Program-made: the position numbers and the translations under genes
Notes under the pieces: generated by a model
Database searches by the model: none
What the model was told of the DNA's origin: nothing
The model's input: only the letters and a program-made list of their open reading frames with translations
Shown here: piece after piece, positions 29,659 through 41,215 of the stretch
How positions within the stretch are numbered: the first letter of the stretch is position 1
How the letters are laid out: each line of letters begins with the position of its first letter
Source of the DNA: Macrostomum hystrix
Lineage: Eukaryota > Platyhelminthes > Macrostomidae
Direction of reading: 5' to 3'
Length of the DNA: 64,000 nucleotides
NCBI GenBank assembly: GCA_950097015.1
Contig: CATNEN010000033.1
Coordinates: 3,022,001-3,086,000, forward strand

Positions 29659-30648
29659 ATGCGGATAACGGAAATTATTAGAAAAAAATTGCAAATGAAC
29701 TGCTACTTTCTACTGTTTTCCACCCTGCATCTGCTGAACCGGGCCGAGAGTTCGAGCGCCGAATGTGTGCTGCGGCGGCGGTGGCTGCGGACGCAGCTGT
29801 GCCCCCCGACGGTCTCGGAGTCCAGTGCGGCTGCAGTCCTGCGGCTGTCCTCTGAGCTCCAGTGCGTCTTCGCGTGCACGTCGCGACTGCCCAGCTGCAA
29901 GGCGGCTCACTTTAGAGACTCCGTCTGCTACCTGGCCGTCAACTTCACCAAACTGTCGCTCTGGTCGGCCTCGGCACCACTCGGTCAGTGCGGCAGTCTC
30001 ATGGTGGCGCCACAGATCCTCCAGCTACTCGCGTTCTTCGACTTCAGGGAGTCGATCGAAAAGGCGGTGGGCAGCGCGAGCATCAGCTCGCAGCCGTTCA
30101 ACTTGACGAGAGACTCGAGCGGCCTGCACTTTGCAGGGAGGATGACGTCATACCTGAAGCTGAGCATCCCGGGAGGTCTCACGGCTCTCACTGATCGGAG
30201 CGGCGAGAGAGCGGTCAGCTTCTTCATGAAGGTGCGACGGCCGTACAAGCCCAAGACGGTGTATGTGAAGGTCACAGACGAAAGTAGTGGCGCGAGCGTC
30301 TGCGACTGGTACGATAATAGCGGATCTATTATCTTGTCTTATAGGCACCTGAGCAAGCAGTTCACATCGGCCTCAAGCTTCATGGAGACGGACGCGGATC
30401 CTGCTGGGTTTTTTCTAGGCGTCGCCGCTAGCAACGTCACGGGCGCCTTTACCTTCCTGGACGGTCGAGTTTACGAGTTCACTTCTACGACGTCTAGCGC
30501 TTCAACAACTGTAGACTCTGTGATCCTTCTGGGCTACTCATCAGCGAACGATGCAGGCTGCTTGGCGGGAACCATCGTCTGCTTTGGCATCGCCCCGTCG
30601 AAGCTGAGCGCCGAGCAGCTCGCCAGGTTGGCCGTCATGTGCGAGTGA
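29659..30648 (+). CDS. Secreted PAN-like / LamG-like protein, single exon
   Basis: 329 codons from the first ATG; the second ATG (29,695) gives a better signal peptide (MNCYFLLFSTLHLLNR). Residues about 35-115 form a cysteine-rich PAN/apple-like block (CVFACTSRLPSCKAAHF, then CYLAVN). Residues about 145-325 look like a concanavalin-type LamG/pentraxin fold: SSGLHFAGRMTSYLKLSIPG, AVSFFMKVRRPYKPK, FTFLDGRVYEFT, then VILLGYSSAN and the closing AGTIVCFGIAPSKLSAEQLA. Probably an extracellular lectin-like or adhesion protein. No intron is visible. A broken paralogue at 50,450-51,102 shares a nearly identical 213-nt patch. Domain calls are by pattern only. Confidence 0.7.
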   Translation: MRITEIIRKKLQMNCYFLLFSTLHLLNRAESSSAECVLRRRWLRTQLCPPTVSESSAAAVLRLSSELQCVFACTSRLPSCKAAHFRDSVCYLAVNFTKLSLWSASAPLGQCGSLMVAPQILQLLAFFDFRESIEKAVGSASISSQPFNLTRDSSGLHFAGRMTSYLKLSIPGGLTALTDRSGERAVSFFMKVRRPYKPKTVYVKVTDESSGASVCDWYDNSGSIILSYRHLSKQFTSASSFMETDADPAGFFLGVAASNVTGAFTFLDGRVYEFTSTTSSASTTVDSVILLGYSSANDAGCLAGTIVCFGIAPSKLSAEQLARLAVMCE

Positions 30649-30659
30649 GCTGGTGAAGA

Positions 30660-31915
30660 TCTAAAGGCATCCGTAGTTTCTCAAATGAAAAGTTGTCGAT
30701 ATCCGGACTGTTGTGCGATTCTTTTTGACCTTGTGACAGAAATATACTCTAAGATTTTTAAGAACAGGTTCGGCCTTGAACATTTTTGTAAGATAAAATG
30801 CATTGCACCGACTATCGTATATATTTGTGAAGTGAAAGAACATAAAGAAGCGGGGCTTGGATATCTTGAGGGAGATAGCTGCATATAGAGAGCGAGGTTG
30901 GAACATGTTTAGAGGGAGGTTAGTGATGTGGGGAGACAGATTAGTTATAGGAGAGGTCAGAATGTGTTTCGCTCGATCAGGAGCAGCGAGTGTGACGGAG
31001 ACAAGAAGCAGAGCATGGGGAGGGGAGAATCATTACTTACTGCTGCATAGAATGGCTTTTTGTCGAATGAGCATTCAGAGACCTGACAGCAAGCGCGCGT
31101 CGAGTGGCTGCATGGAGGGGTTCCTGACTCACGCTTCCATCGCGTCCTGACTTTTTTCTTAGATAAATAAACAGGGTCAGGAAAACCAGAAAAAAGCATA
31201 GACTAAGTGGCCAAGCTTTCTGGAGCACTTTTAGAAGAGTGTTCAATGGCGTCAACGGTTTCGTAGCAAACGATTTCTGACCTCTATAAGCCCTGGTTGT
31301 TTGTGAGCCGAAGTTCACAAAATTTGAGCACATGGCATCTTAGCAAAAGCTGATCATTTCAAGGCACTCATCCCTACCATCGGGCACATCCACATAGATG
31401 ATGATGGAAGCAGCGAATCACCATGGAATGTTTTAATTGCTTGTAGGTAGAGAAAATCCCCAAATGTGACTGGAGTGCGATGACGAAATAATTAGATTAC
31501 TCTTCTGCAGAGAAATCTGACCCAGCTTGATCGCTTAGAGAGTACTAACAACAGCTTCATAACCAACTATAAGAGTGCTCCTCTATAATGCTTGCACAAG
31601 CTATTCTCAGATGGGTCAATCTGATTATAATTGCAGGTGCACAGATAGGCTAATATGCTTGTAAGAGCCTATTGTAACTAATTAACCTACAAAAAAGTTT
31701 GAGTTTAGCAAGGATTTGCATTGGGCCCTTGCTGAGGTACAAGTAGAGTAGCAATTTCTGAAAATAGAGTCAGGGCTCCATGTACTCGCTTATTAGGCTA
31801 GAAGAGCTTGCTCAGAGCTGCACTCAGTCAGCCAAAAATCACCGGAGCTGCTTGAGTCAGCTCTTCACAACATCTGAAATGAATATTCCATTGACAAATC
31901 CTTCTCGATCTGAAT
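30660..31915. other. Intergenic sequence
   Basis: No gene supported. AATAAA near 31,162 could serve the gene ending at 30,648, but this is weak. Confidence 0.35.
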
Positions 31916-31921
31916 TTGCGG

Positions 31922-32394
31922 CCGTGGCGCTATGGATCTGGGGCTGTGGCGCTATGGATCTGGGGCTGTGCCGCTATGGATCTGGGGTTGTGGCGCTATG
32001 GATCTGGTGCTGTGGCGCTATGGATCTGGGGTTGTGGCGCTATGGATCTGGGGTTGTGGCGCTATGGATCTGGGGTTGTGGCGCTATGGATCTGGGGTTG
32101 TGGCGCTATGGATCTGGTGCTGTGGCGCTATGGATCTGGTGCTGTGGCGCTATGGATCTGGGGTTGTGGCGCTATGGATCTGGGGTTGTGGCGCTATGGA
32201 TCTGGTGCTGTGGCGCTATGGATCTGGGGTTGTGGCGCAATGGATCTGGGGCTGTGGCGCTATGGATCTGGGGTTGTGGCGCTATGGATCTGGGGCTGTG
32301 GCGCTATGGATCTGGTGCTGTGGCGCTATGGATCTGGGGTTGTGGCGCTATGGATCTGGGGCTGTGGCGCTATGGATCTGGGGCTGTGGCGGTA
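31922..32394. repeat. 22-bp minisatellite
   Basis: About 21 copies of GGCGCTATGGATCTGGGGCT plus GT, with variants GGGGTTGT and GGTGCTGT. As 22 is not a multiple of 3 and units lack stops, all three plus frames stay open, creating three overlapping spurious ORFs. Confidence 0.95.
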
Positions 32395-32789
32395 AGATTA
32401 TCAGTTGTAAATAGACAATGAGAGCGTTTGAAAACCACATAATCGATAAAAGCAACTACAATGCGATGGCGGCGCTAGTTTAGAGAGATTCATGCATGCA
32501 TGAATGCGTGTCATGCTGACAGACTGAATCCATTTCACGGCTGGGCAAACTGACGGAATATTAAATTTCAAGTGCGTTGCTTGCAAAAAAGCTTCTGTGA
32601 ATAAAATAACCAGCGCTAATAGTTCAATGGAAGTCAATGGTGGAAGCTCAGTTACAGGTAAACTGACACTGACTACTCACAGTTGTACTTGTAGTAGCAA
32701 TCGTATAATTTTAGCGCCTAATTTGACCAGTGAACAAGATATATATATACCATGTATTAGGTGTGATCAGGACTTCAAATGTCGTTATT

Positions 32790-35700
32790 TACACAAAGCT
32801 ATGCCTGCAACTGTTGCATTATTTAACACACAAAGCTATGCCTGCAACTGTTGCATTATTTAACACACAAAGCTATGCCTGCAACTGTTACATTATTTAA
32901 CACACAAAGCTATGCCTGCAACTGTTACATTATTTAACACACAAAGCTATGCCTGCAACTGTTACATTATTTAACACACAAAGCTATGCCTGCAACTGTT
33001 GCATTATTTAACACACAAAGCTATGCCTGCAACTGTTGCATTATTTAACACACAAAGCTATGCCTGCAACTGTTACATTATTTAACACACAAAGCTATGC
33101 CTGCAACTGTTACATTATTTAACACACAAAGCTATGCCTGCAACTGTTACATTATTTAACACACAAAGCTATGCCTGCAACTGTTGCATTATTTAACACA
33201 CAAAGCTATGCCTGCAACTGTTACATTATTTAACACACAAAGCTATGCCTGCAACTGTTACATTATTTAACACACAAAGCTATGCCTGCAACTGTTACAT
33301 TATTTAACACACAAAGCTATGCCTGCAACTGTTACATTATTTAACACACAAAGCTATGCCTGCAACTGTTACATTATTTAACACACAAAGCTATGCCTGC
33401 AACTGTTACATTATTTAACACACAAAGCTATGCCTGCAACTGTTGCATTATTTAACACACAAAGCTATGCCTGCAACTGTTACATTATTTAACACACAAA
33501 GCTATGCCTGCAACTGTTACATTATTTAACACACAAAGCTATGCCTGCAACTGTTGCATTATTTAACACACAAAGCTATGCCTGCAACTGTTGCATTATT
33601 TAACACACAAAGCTATGCCTGCAACAGTTACATTATTTAACACACAAAGCTATGCCTGCAACTGTTGCATTATTTAACACACAAAGCTATGCCTGCAACT
33701 GTTACATTATTTAACACACAAAGCTATGCCTGCAACTGTTACATTATTTAACACACAAAGCTATGCCTGCAACTGTTACATTATTTAACACACAAAGCTA
33801 TGCCTGCAACTGTTACATTATTTAACACACAAAGCTATGCCTGCAACTGTTACATTATTTAACACACAAAGCTATGCCTGCAACTGTTGCATTATTTAAC
33901 ACACAAAGCTATGCCTGCAACTGTTACATTATTTAACACACAAAGCTATGCCTGCAACTGTTACATTATTTAACACACAAAGCTATGCCTGCAACTGTTA
34001 CATTATTTAACACACAAAGCTATGCCTGCAACTGTTGCATTATTTAACACACAAAGCTATGCCTGCAACTGTTGCATTATTTAACACACAAAGCTATGCC
34101 TGCAACTGTTACATTATTTAACACACAAAGCTATGCCTGCAACTGTTACATTATTTAACACACAAAGCTATGCCTGCAACTGTTACATTATTTAACACAC
34201 AAAGCTATGCCTGCAACTGTTGCATTATTTAACACACAAAGCTATGCCTGCAACTGTTACATTATTTAACACACAAAGCTATGCCTGCAACTGTTACATT
34301 ATTTAACACACAAAGCTATGCCTGCAACTGTTACATTATTTAACACACAAAGCTATGCCTGCAACTGTTACATTATTTAACACACAAAGCTATGCCTGCA
34401 ACTGTTACATTATTTAACACACAAAGCTATGCCTGCAACTGTTACATTATTTAACACACAAAGCTATGCCTGCAACTGTTGCATTATTTAACACACAAAG
34501 CTATGCCTGCAACTGTTGCATTATTTAACACACAAAGCTATGCCTGCAACAGTTACATTATTTAACACACAAAGCTATGCCTGCAACTGTTGCATTATTT
34601 AACACACAAAGCTATGCCTGCAACTGTTACAATTATTTAACACACAAAGCTATGCCTGCAACTGTTACATTATTTAACACACAAAGCTATGCCTGCAACT
34701 GTTACATTATTTAACACACAAAGCTATGCCTGCAACTGTTACATTATTTAACACACAAAGCTATGCCTGCAACTGTTACATTATTTAACACACAAAGCTA
34801 TGCCTGCAACTGTTACATTATTTAACACACAAAGCTATGCCTGCAACTGTTACATTATTTAACACACAAAGCTATGCCTGCAACTGTTACATTATTTAAC
34901 ACACAAAGCTATGCCTGCAACTGTTACATTATTTAACACGCAAAGCTATGCCTGCAACTGTTACATTATTTAACACACAAAGCTATGCCTGCAACTGTTA
35001 CATTATTTAACACACAAAGCTATGCCTGCAACAGTTACATTATTTAACACACAAAGCTATGCCTGCAACTGTTGCATTATTTAACACACAAAGCTATGCC
35101 TGCAACTGTTGCATTATTTAACACACAAAGCTATGCCTGCAACAGTTACATTATTTAACACACAGAGCTATGCCTGCAACTGTTGCATTATTTAACACAC
35201 AAAGCTATGCCTGCAACTGTTACATTATTTAACACACAAAGCTATGCCTGCAACTGTTACATTATTTAACACACAAAGCTATGCCTGCAACTGTTACATT
35301 ATTTAACACACAAAGCTATGCCTGCAACTGTTACATTATTTAACACACAAAGCTATGCCTGCAACTGTTACATTATTTAACACACAAAGCTATGCCTGCA
35401 ACTGTTACATTATTTAACACACAAAGCTATGCCTGCAACTGTTACATTATTTAACACACAAAGCTATGCCTGCAACTGTTACATTATTTAACACACAAAG
35501 CTATGCCTGCAACTGTTACATTATTTAACACACAAAGCTATGCCTGCAACTGTTACATTATTTAACACACAAAGCTATGCCTGCAACTGTTACATTATTT
35601 AACACACAAAGCTATGCCTGCAACTGTTACATTATTTAACACACAAAGCTATGCCTGCAACTGTTACATTATTTAACACACAAAGCTATGCCTGCAACTG

Positions 35701-36572
35701 TTACATTATTTAACACACAAAGCTATGCCTGCAACTGTTGCATTATTTAACACACAAAGCTATGCCTGCAACTGTTGCATTATTTAACACACAAAGCTAT
35801 GCCTGCAACAGTTACATTATTTAACACACAAAGCTATGCCTGCAACTGTTGCATTATTTAACACACAAAGCTATGCCTGCAACTGTTACATTATTTAACA
35901 CACAAAGCTATGCCTGCAACTGTTGCATTATTTAACACACAAAGCTATGCCTGCAACTGTTACATTATTTAACACACAAAGCTATGCCTGCAACTGTTGC
36001 ATTATTTAACACACAAAGCTATGCCTGCAACTGTTGCATTATTTAACACACAAAGCTATGCCTGCAACTGTTACATTATTTAACACACAAAGCTATGCCT
36101 GCAACTGTTACATTATTTAACACACAAAGCTATGCCTGCAACTGTTGCATTATTTAACACACAAAGCTATGCCTGCAACTGTTACATTATTTAACACACA
36201 AAGCTATGCCTGCAACTGTTACATTATTTAACACACAAAGCTATGCCTGCAACTGTTACATTATTTAACACACAAAGCTATGCCTGCAACTGTTACATTA
36301 TTTAACACACAAAGCTATGCCTGCAACTGTTACATTATTTAACACACAAAGCTATGCCTGCAACTGTTACATTATTTAACACACAAAGCTATGCCTGCAA
36401 CTGTTACATTATTTAACACACAAAGCTATGCCTGCAACTGTTACATTATTTAACACACAAAGCTATGCCTGCAACTGTTACATTATTTAACACGCAAAGC
36501 TATGCCTGCAACTGTTACATTATTTAACACACAAAGCTATGCCTGCAACTGTTACATTATTTAACACACAAA
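32790..36572. repeat. 37-bp satellite array with higher-order structure
   Basis: About 102 copies of a 37-bp unit (CACACAAAGCTATGCCTGCA plus ACTGTTRCATTATTTAA). The main variant is R = G or A; a rarer type has CAACAGTTAC. Ordering these types shows blocks that recur (see findings). One unit is 38 bp (extra A near 34,631). The unit joins AT-rich (TTATTTAA) and mixed halves. No coding content. Confidence 0.97.
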
Positions 36573-36724
36573 GACGACCACAGGCTGCAAAGTTCGTGAC
36601 CTTATTTAAAGTCAGGAGGCTCTGAGCGAGACACAAATTGTTTATAAATGCTTTGCTCAGATTTAGAAACTCTTATGATCTTATTAAAAAAGTAAGGTAA
36701 TACATGAAACAATACAGAGAAGAC

Positions 36725-37246
36725 AGTGGAAATGACAGGGGAAAGCCAGTGAGGACAGGGGAAAGGACAGGGGAAAAGAAAGGGGAAGGCCAGTGAGGAC
36801 AGGGGAAAGGACAGGGGAAAAGAAAGGGGAAGGCCAGTGAGGACAGGGGAAAGGACAGGGGGAAGCCAGTGAGGACAGGGGAAAAGAAAGGGGAAGGCCA
36901 GTGAGGACAGGGGAAAGGACAGGGGAAAAGAAAGGGGAATGCCAGTGAGGACAGGGGAAAGGACAGGGGGAAGCCAGTGAGGACAGGGGAAAAGAAAGGG
37001 GAAGGCCAGTGAGGACAGGGGAAAGGACAGGGGAAAAGAAAGGGGAAGGCCAGTGAGGACAGGGGAAAGGACAGGGGAAAAGAAAGGGGAAGGCCAGTGA
37101 GGACAGGGGAAAGGACAGGAAAAAAAAGAAAGGGGAATGCCAGTGAGGACAGGGGAAAGGACAGGGGGAAGCCAGTGAGGACAGGGGAAAAGAAAGGGGA
37201 AGGCCAGTGAGGACAGGGGAAAGGACAGGGGGAAGCCAGTGAGGAC
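36725..37246. repeat. Purine-rich minisatellite 3' of the two-exon gene
   Basis: Mosaic of GGAAAGGACAGGGG, AAAAGAAAGGGG and AGGCCAGTGAGGACAGG modules in varying order over about 520 bp. The minus strand is open for 202 codons of Pro/Ser/Phe/Leu repeats, which I consider artefactual. It ends about 50 nt from the stop codon of the gene at 37,299. Confidence 0.92.
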
Positions 37247-37298
37247 CTGTATACAATTCCGTGCAGTTTCTCAGTAGTTCAACAGCAATCAAGCCAGG

Positions 37299-38564
37299 TC
37301 AGAGCTGATGCACTATGTAGGCCTGGGAGGAGGTCGAAGACTCGTCTCCGGAGGAGCCATCCGACTTGCAGCTGCCGCTCAGCTCGCCTTCCATGAGGTC
37401 AGCCACGAAGGCCATGGCATCGTCGTATTCACCTTCATCCTCGTCGGTGACCGAGCCCGAATTCGAGTCGGTGTCCACAACAGAGGCGGTGACGGCGGCG
37501 GCTGTTGTAGCCTGGCTGCGGGCATCGTCCCAGCAGCTGTAGGTGCCGCTGCAGCTGCTGCTGCTGGCCCGGGTGCCGCAGGAGGTCGCAACAGCAGTAG
37601 CGGCCGCACCGCCCGAGACGCTGAATCCGAAGCCGCTGGCGGTGCTGGCGCAATCGACGCTGCTCAGACCAAACGTGGCCGCGTCCTTATTGTCGGCAGC
37701 GGCCATCGAGCCATCGTCGGCGCCGCCAGCCCGCTGCATGTCGGAGAGAGCTACGGCCTCCACCTGCGACAGTGCGAGAAGAGGCGGCGAAACTTTTTTT
37801 GAGGGGGGCAAGTGGACACTTGCAGGGCTGGCGAACAGCCACCACGCATTTCCTTCAGGCACTGCGGCCTTCCTTCAGGCACTGCGGCCTTCCTTCAGGC
37901 ACTGCGGCCTTCCTTCAGGCACTGCGGCCTTCCTTCAGGCACTGCGGCCTTCCTTCAGGCACTGCGGCCTTCCTTCAGGCACTGCGGCCTTCCTTCAGGC
38001 ACTGCGGCCTTCCTTCAGGCACTGCGGCCTTCCTTCAGGCACTGCGGCCTTCCTTCAGGCACTGCGGCCTTCCTTCAGGCACTGCGGCCTTCCTTCAGGC
38101 ACTGCGGCCTTCCTTCAGGCACTGCGGCCTTCCTTCAGGCACTGCGGCCTTCCTTCAGGCACTGCGGCCTTCCTTCAGTCACTGCGGCCTTCCTTCAGGC
38201 ACTGCGGCCTTCCTTCAGGCACTGCGGCCTTCCTTCAGGCACTGCGGCCTTCCTTCAGGCACTGCGGCCTTCCTTCAGGCACTGCGGCATTCCTTCAGGC
38301 ACTGCGGCCTTCCTTCAGGCACTGCGGCCTTCCTTCAGGCACTGCGGCCTTCCTTCAGGCACTGCGGCCTTCCAGTCTTACCTTGAGTCGCACAGCAAAC
38401 TGACGAAGCTCTTGCCGCAAAGCCTCCAGCGCTGTCAGCTGACTGCTATAGTGACGCAGCTGCTGCAGCCGGTCGGACGCTGATATCTTCGGCGGCTGGG
38501 CATCGACTCTTTGCACTGGTGAGCGCCGGCGCCTATGCTGCTGCCTGCCGGACTTGGATTTCAT
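37299..38564 (-). CDS. Two-exon hypothetical protein, 215 aa
   Basis: Exon 1 (38,564-38,382, 61 codons) starts MKSKSGRQQHRRRRSPVQR and ends in a likely coiled coil (RLQQLRHYSSQLTALEALRQ) at CTCAAG/GTAAGA, phase 0. Exon 2 (37,763-37,299) follows GCACTGTCGCAG and begins VEAVALSDMQRAGGADDG, then becomes Ser/Thr/Ala-rich and acidic (DEDEGEYDDAMAFVADLMEG), ending at TGA. The basic N-terminus, short coiled coil and acidic C-terminus suggest a nuclear or cytoplasmic regulatory protein, but I do not recognise the family. The intron is almost filled by a 20-bp minisatellite. Support comes from consistent phase and splice sites and GC-rich codon use like the other genes. Confidence 0.6.
37851..38374. 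repeat. 20-bp minisatellite filling an intron
   Basis: About 26 nearly perfect copies of TCCTTCAGGCACTGCGGCCT, only two with single changes (CAGTCACTGC, GCGGCATTCC). It begins about 8 nt downstream of the exon 1 donor (38,381) of the two-exon gene. Each unit on the gene strand reads AGGCCGCAGTGCCTGAAGGA. All three plus frames stay open, so the long plus-strand ORFs here are artefacts. Confidence 0.96.
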
Positions 38565-38599
38565 TGGTTAGCTGAAAGCACAGTGTAAGGAATAGGGAT

Positions 38600-40428
38600 A
38601 ACACGCAGAACTAGAGAGAGAAAGAAGGAGCAATATTGGCCTGAATAATACACTACCAAGAGAGAGGAGAATAGAGTAATAAGCCCTGTTACAATCATTT
38701 TTGTCATTAGCCTTCATTAGTCTCTCTAGATTTTGTCATAGCCCGCTAAATATCCCCATAAATGTGCATGTAGCCTTGAAGTCTTTAGGGGCTTGAGTTT
38801 TAATATAATTTTTGTGTTTCTTATCTATGTACTTCTTCTATATTTTCTTTTTGTCTTGATTAATTGTCTCTGCATAGTTTGTTTTACTCACTTCAGTACT
38901 AACTATATTTGAGAACTCAATAGAAACTAGATATGGGAAACAAAAGTTCCCATAACAATATCCATATCCATAACTTTTGTCTAAAAAGCTCTACATCTAT
39001 ATATATAGAGACAAAACTTCCTATAGGCCTAGCCCTTTATGTAGCTACAGCAGAACTCTAATAATGGACAGGTATAGTATATTGATTATTGCATGAAACA
39101 CAACAGAAGCTAAATATAGAATACTCTAGTTACACATATAATTTAGTGGAAAAATATACATATTAAAGTATATATAAATATACAATAGTCAATATATCAT
39201 ATAATATAACATAAATGGGTGACATAGGCCAGAAAAATAAAATATATTTTCCTTCTTTAGGCACAATTGATTGAATCAATATTTACTGAATTTAGATTGT
39301 TTATCTTAAAAAGTAACAAGAAATCCTAATTTTGCTACAATCCAAGTTGGTTATGTGCTGAGAAATTTCATTGTCAGAGTGAGAGCCTCTCTAACATAGC
39401 TGAGAAATGGACAAATAAAAAGCAAAGAACACTTTTTCTCATGAAGGAGAAGAGAAATGAGAAACTAAATTTCTAAGAACAAGTTTAGGATAAAGACCTT
39501 TACTAAAAATACTAGGGGATAGGAATGTTTAACTTTTGACATATATTTGTGTTAATTAAAAAACTGATTAAAAATACTGATTTTTTTAACTTACTGAAAA
39601 ATATAAATGTTGCTCCAATGTATTTTTAATTGTCTTTATGGCCATATAAAAAGCTTTAAACAAAAAACTGCAAGCAGATCTAGTAACATCTGACAACAGG
39701 CCATATACAGAAAAAGCAAGTTTACAACTTTGTTTTTGAGTAGTGTTAGGAGCTTTGATAATGCTTGTTTGTTCATAGGGAGAGCATATTGAGAAATTAA
39801 AAAGGAATATGAAGCCACTTTTTATGAATAAAGTTTGATTTAAATAGGCCTAGATAAAATAAATAACAAGCTGTAACAAAGAAAATAACATCATTTGATC
39901 CTTTCAAATCAAACAGTACTTCAATTTGTGCAGAAAATGTGAAAATTCCTATCCATGTAATGCACAAATTGGGCAAAATACTGCCTCCTAAACGTTTTCA
40001 AAGAACTTAGGTAGTTTCCACAAACCAAACCGTCCTGACCTTGATATGAAGTAGAGTTTGTGAAATAATTTTGAGTCACATTAACATTAAGTTAAGGGAT
40101 TGCAAAAGAATGCAGGCTGGATAAAGAGGCCTTGTAGGCGGTCTAGAGTTTGCCGGTCCCTGACTTAGGGCATATATATATAATTAACAAGATTGACATA
40201 ATAGACATAATAGACACCATGTAAAATTGTAATATTAACTAGGCCTACTAAATTAAATTAGGCCTATCCTTACATTTAGGACTACGATTTCTGTGTTAAT
40301 GGTTTACCGAATTTTGTCCCATGTATTCTTAGTAACTGGAACTGGAACGAGCACAAAATAGACGTTCATGATGTTTTTTGTTAATATTTGCTAATGAAGT
40401 TTAGTTCGGTCACAGCAATTATGCACTA
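38600..40428. other. AT-rich intergenic region
   Basis: No gene supported. Mostly AT-rich with short palindromic TATA tracts. Confidence 0.4.
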
Positions 40429-40437
40429 ATGTGCGTG
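40429..40437 (+). repeat. 9-bp target-site duplication, left
   Basis: ATGTGCGTG immediately precedes the left terminal inverted repeat; the same 9 bp follow the right end at 44,092-44,100. Confidence 0.85.
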
Positions 40438-40516
40438 ATGTAATGGTTTCCCGATGGATATTCAGATTGATATTCGATGAATCAAAATTCTATAAAATTA
40501 AACAAACTCGGAGTGT

Positions 40517-41215
40517 CGACACTTTATATTCTCCATACAGCAACCGAGATATGATACCGTGTCAAATTTCTACCAAATTGGACTGGTAGTTTCGGAGATA
40601 ATCACCTGTACGTGGTGCTCGCCATCTCTGTAATGTATTTCAATAGGCTCCATTGATATTCGCAGGAGAGACACTTTGGCTTAGTCCACACTGCTCACAC
40701 TTTATATTCTCCATACAGCAACCGAGATATGATACGGTGTCAAATTTCTACCAAATTGGACTGGTAGTTTCGGAGATAATCACCTGTACGTGGTGCTCGC
40801 CATCTCTGTAATGTATTTCAATAGGCTCCATTGATATTCGCAGGAGAGACACTTTGGCTTAATCCACACTGCTCACACTTTATATTCTCCATACAGCAGC
40901 CGAGATATGATACCGTGTCAAATTTCTACCAAATTGGACTGGTAGTTTCGGAGATAATCACCTGTACGTGGTGCTCGCCATCTCTGTAATGTATTTCAAT
41001 AGGCTCCATTGATATTCGCAGGAGAGACACTTTGGCTTAATCCACACTGCTCACACTTTATATTCTCCATACAGCAGCCGATATATGATACGGTGTCAAA
41101 TTTCTACCAAATTGGACTGGTAGTTTCGGAGATAATCACCTGTACGTGGTGCTCGCCATCTCTGTAATGTATTTCAATAGGCTCCATTGATATTCGCTGG
41201 AGAGACATATTCGCG
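40517..41215. repeat. 178-bp tandem repeats, left arm
   Basis: About four units, each with ACTTTATATTCTCCATACAG, a middle part TTTCGGAGATAATCACCTGT and GGAGAGACACTTTGGCTTA. Units differ by single bases (CAACCGAGATATG, CAGCCGATATATG). The last unit changes at GCTGGAGAGACATATTCGCG and runs into the 3' end of the internal gene. Confidence 0.95.

Noticed and set aside
31780-32421. Three overlapping ORFs of ALWIWGCGAMDL repeats
   Set aside because: They come from the stop-free 22-bp minisatellite read in three frames; no coding flank.
32790-36572. CRISPR-like repeat and spacer pattern
   Set aside because: The 37-bp units are contiguous with no variable spacers, and the DNA is from an animal; it is a satellite.
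36684-37292. 202-codon minus-strand Pro/Ser/Phe-rich ORF
   Set aside because: Entirely generated by the purine-rich minisatellite.
37543-38483. Three long plus-strand ORFs of LPSGTAAFLQALRPSFRHCG repeats
   Set aside because: They arise from the 20-bp intronic minisatellite; the real exons are on the minus strand.
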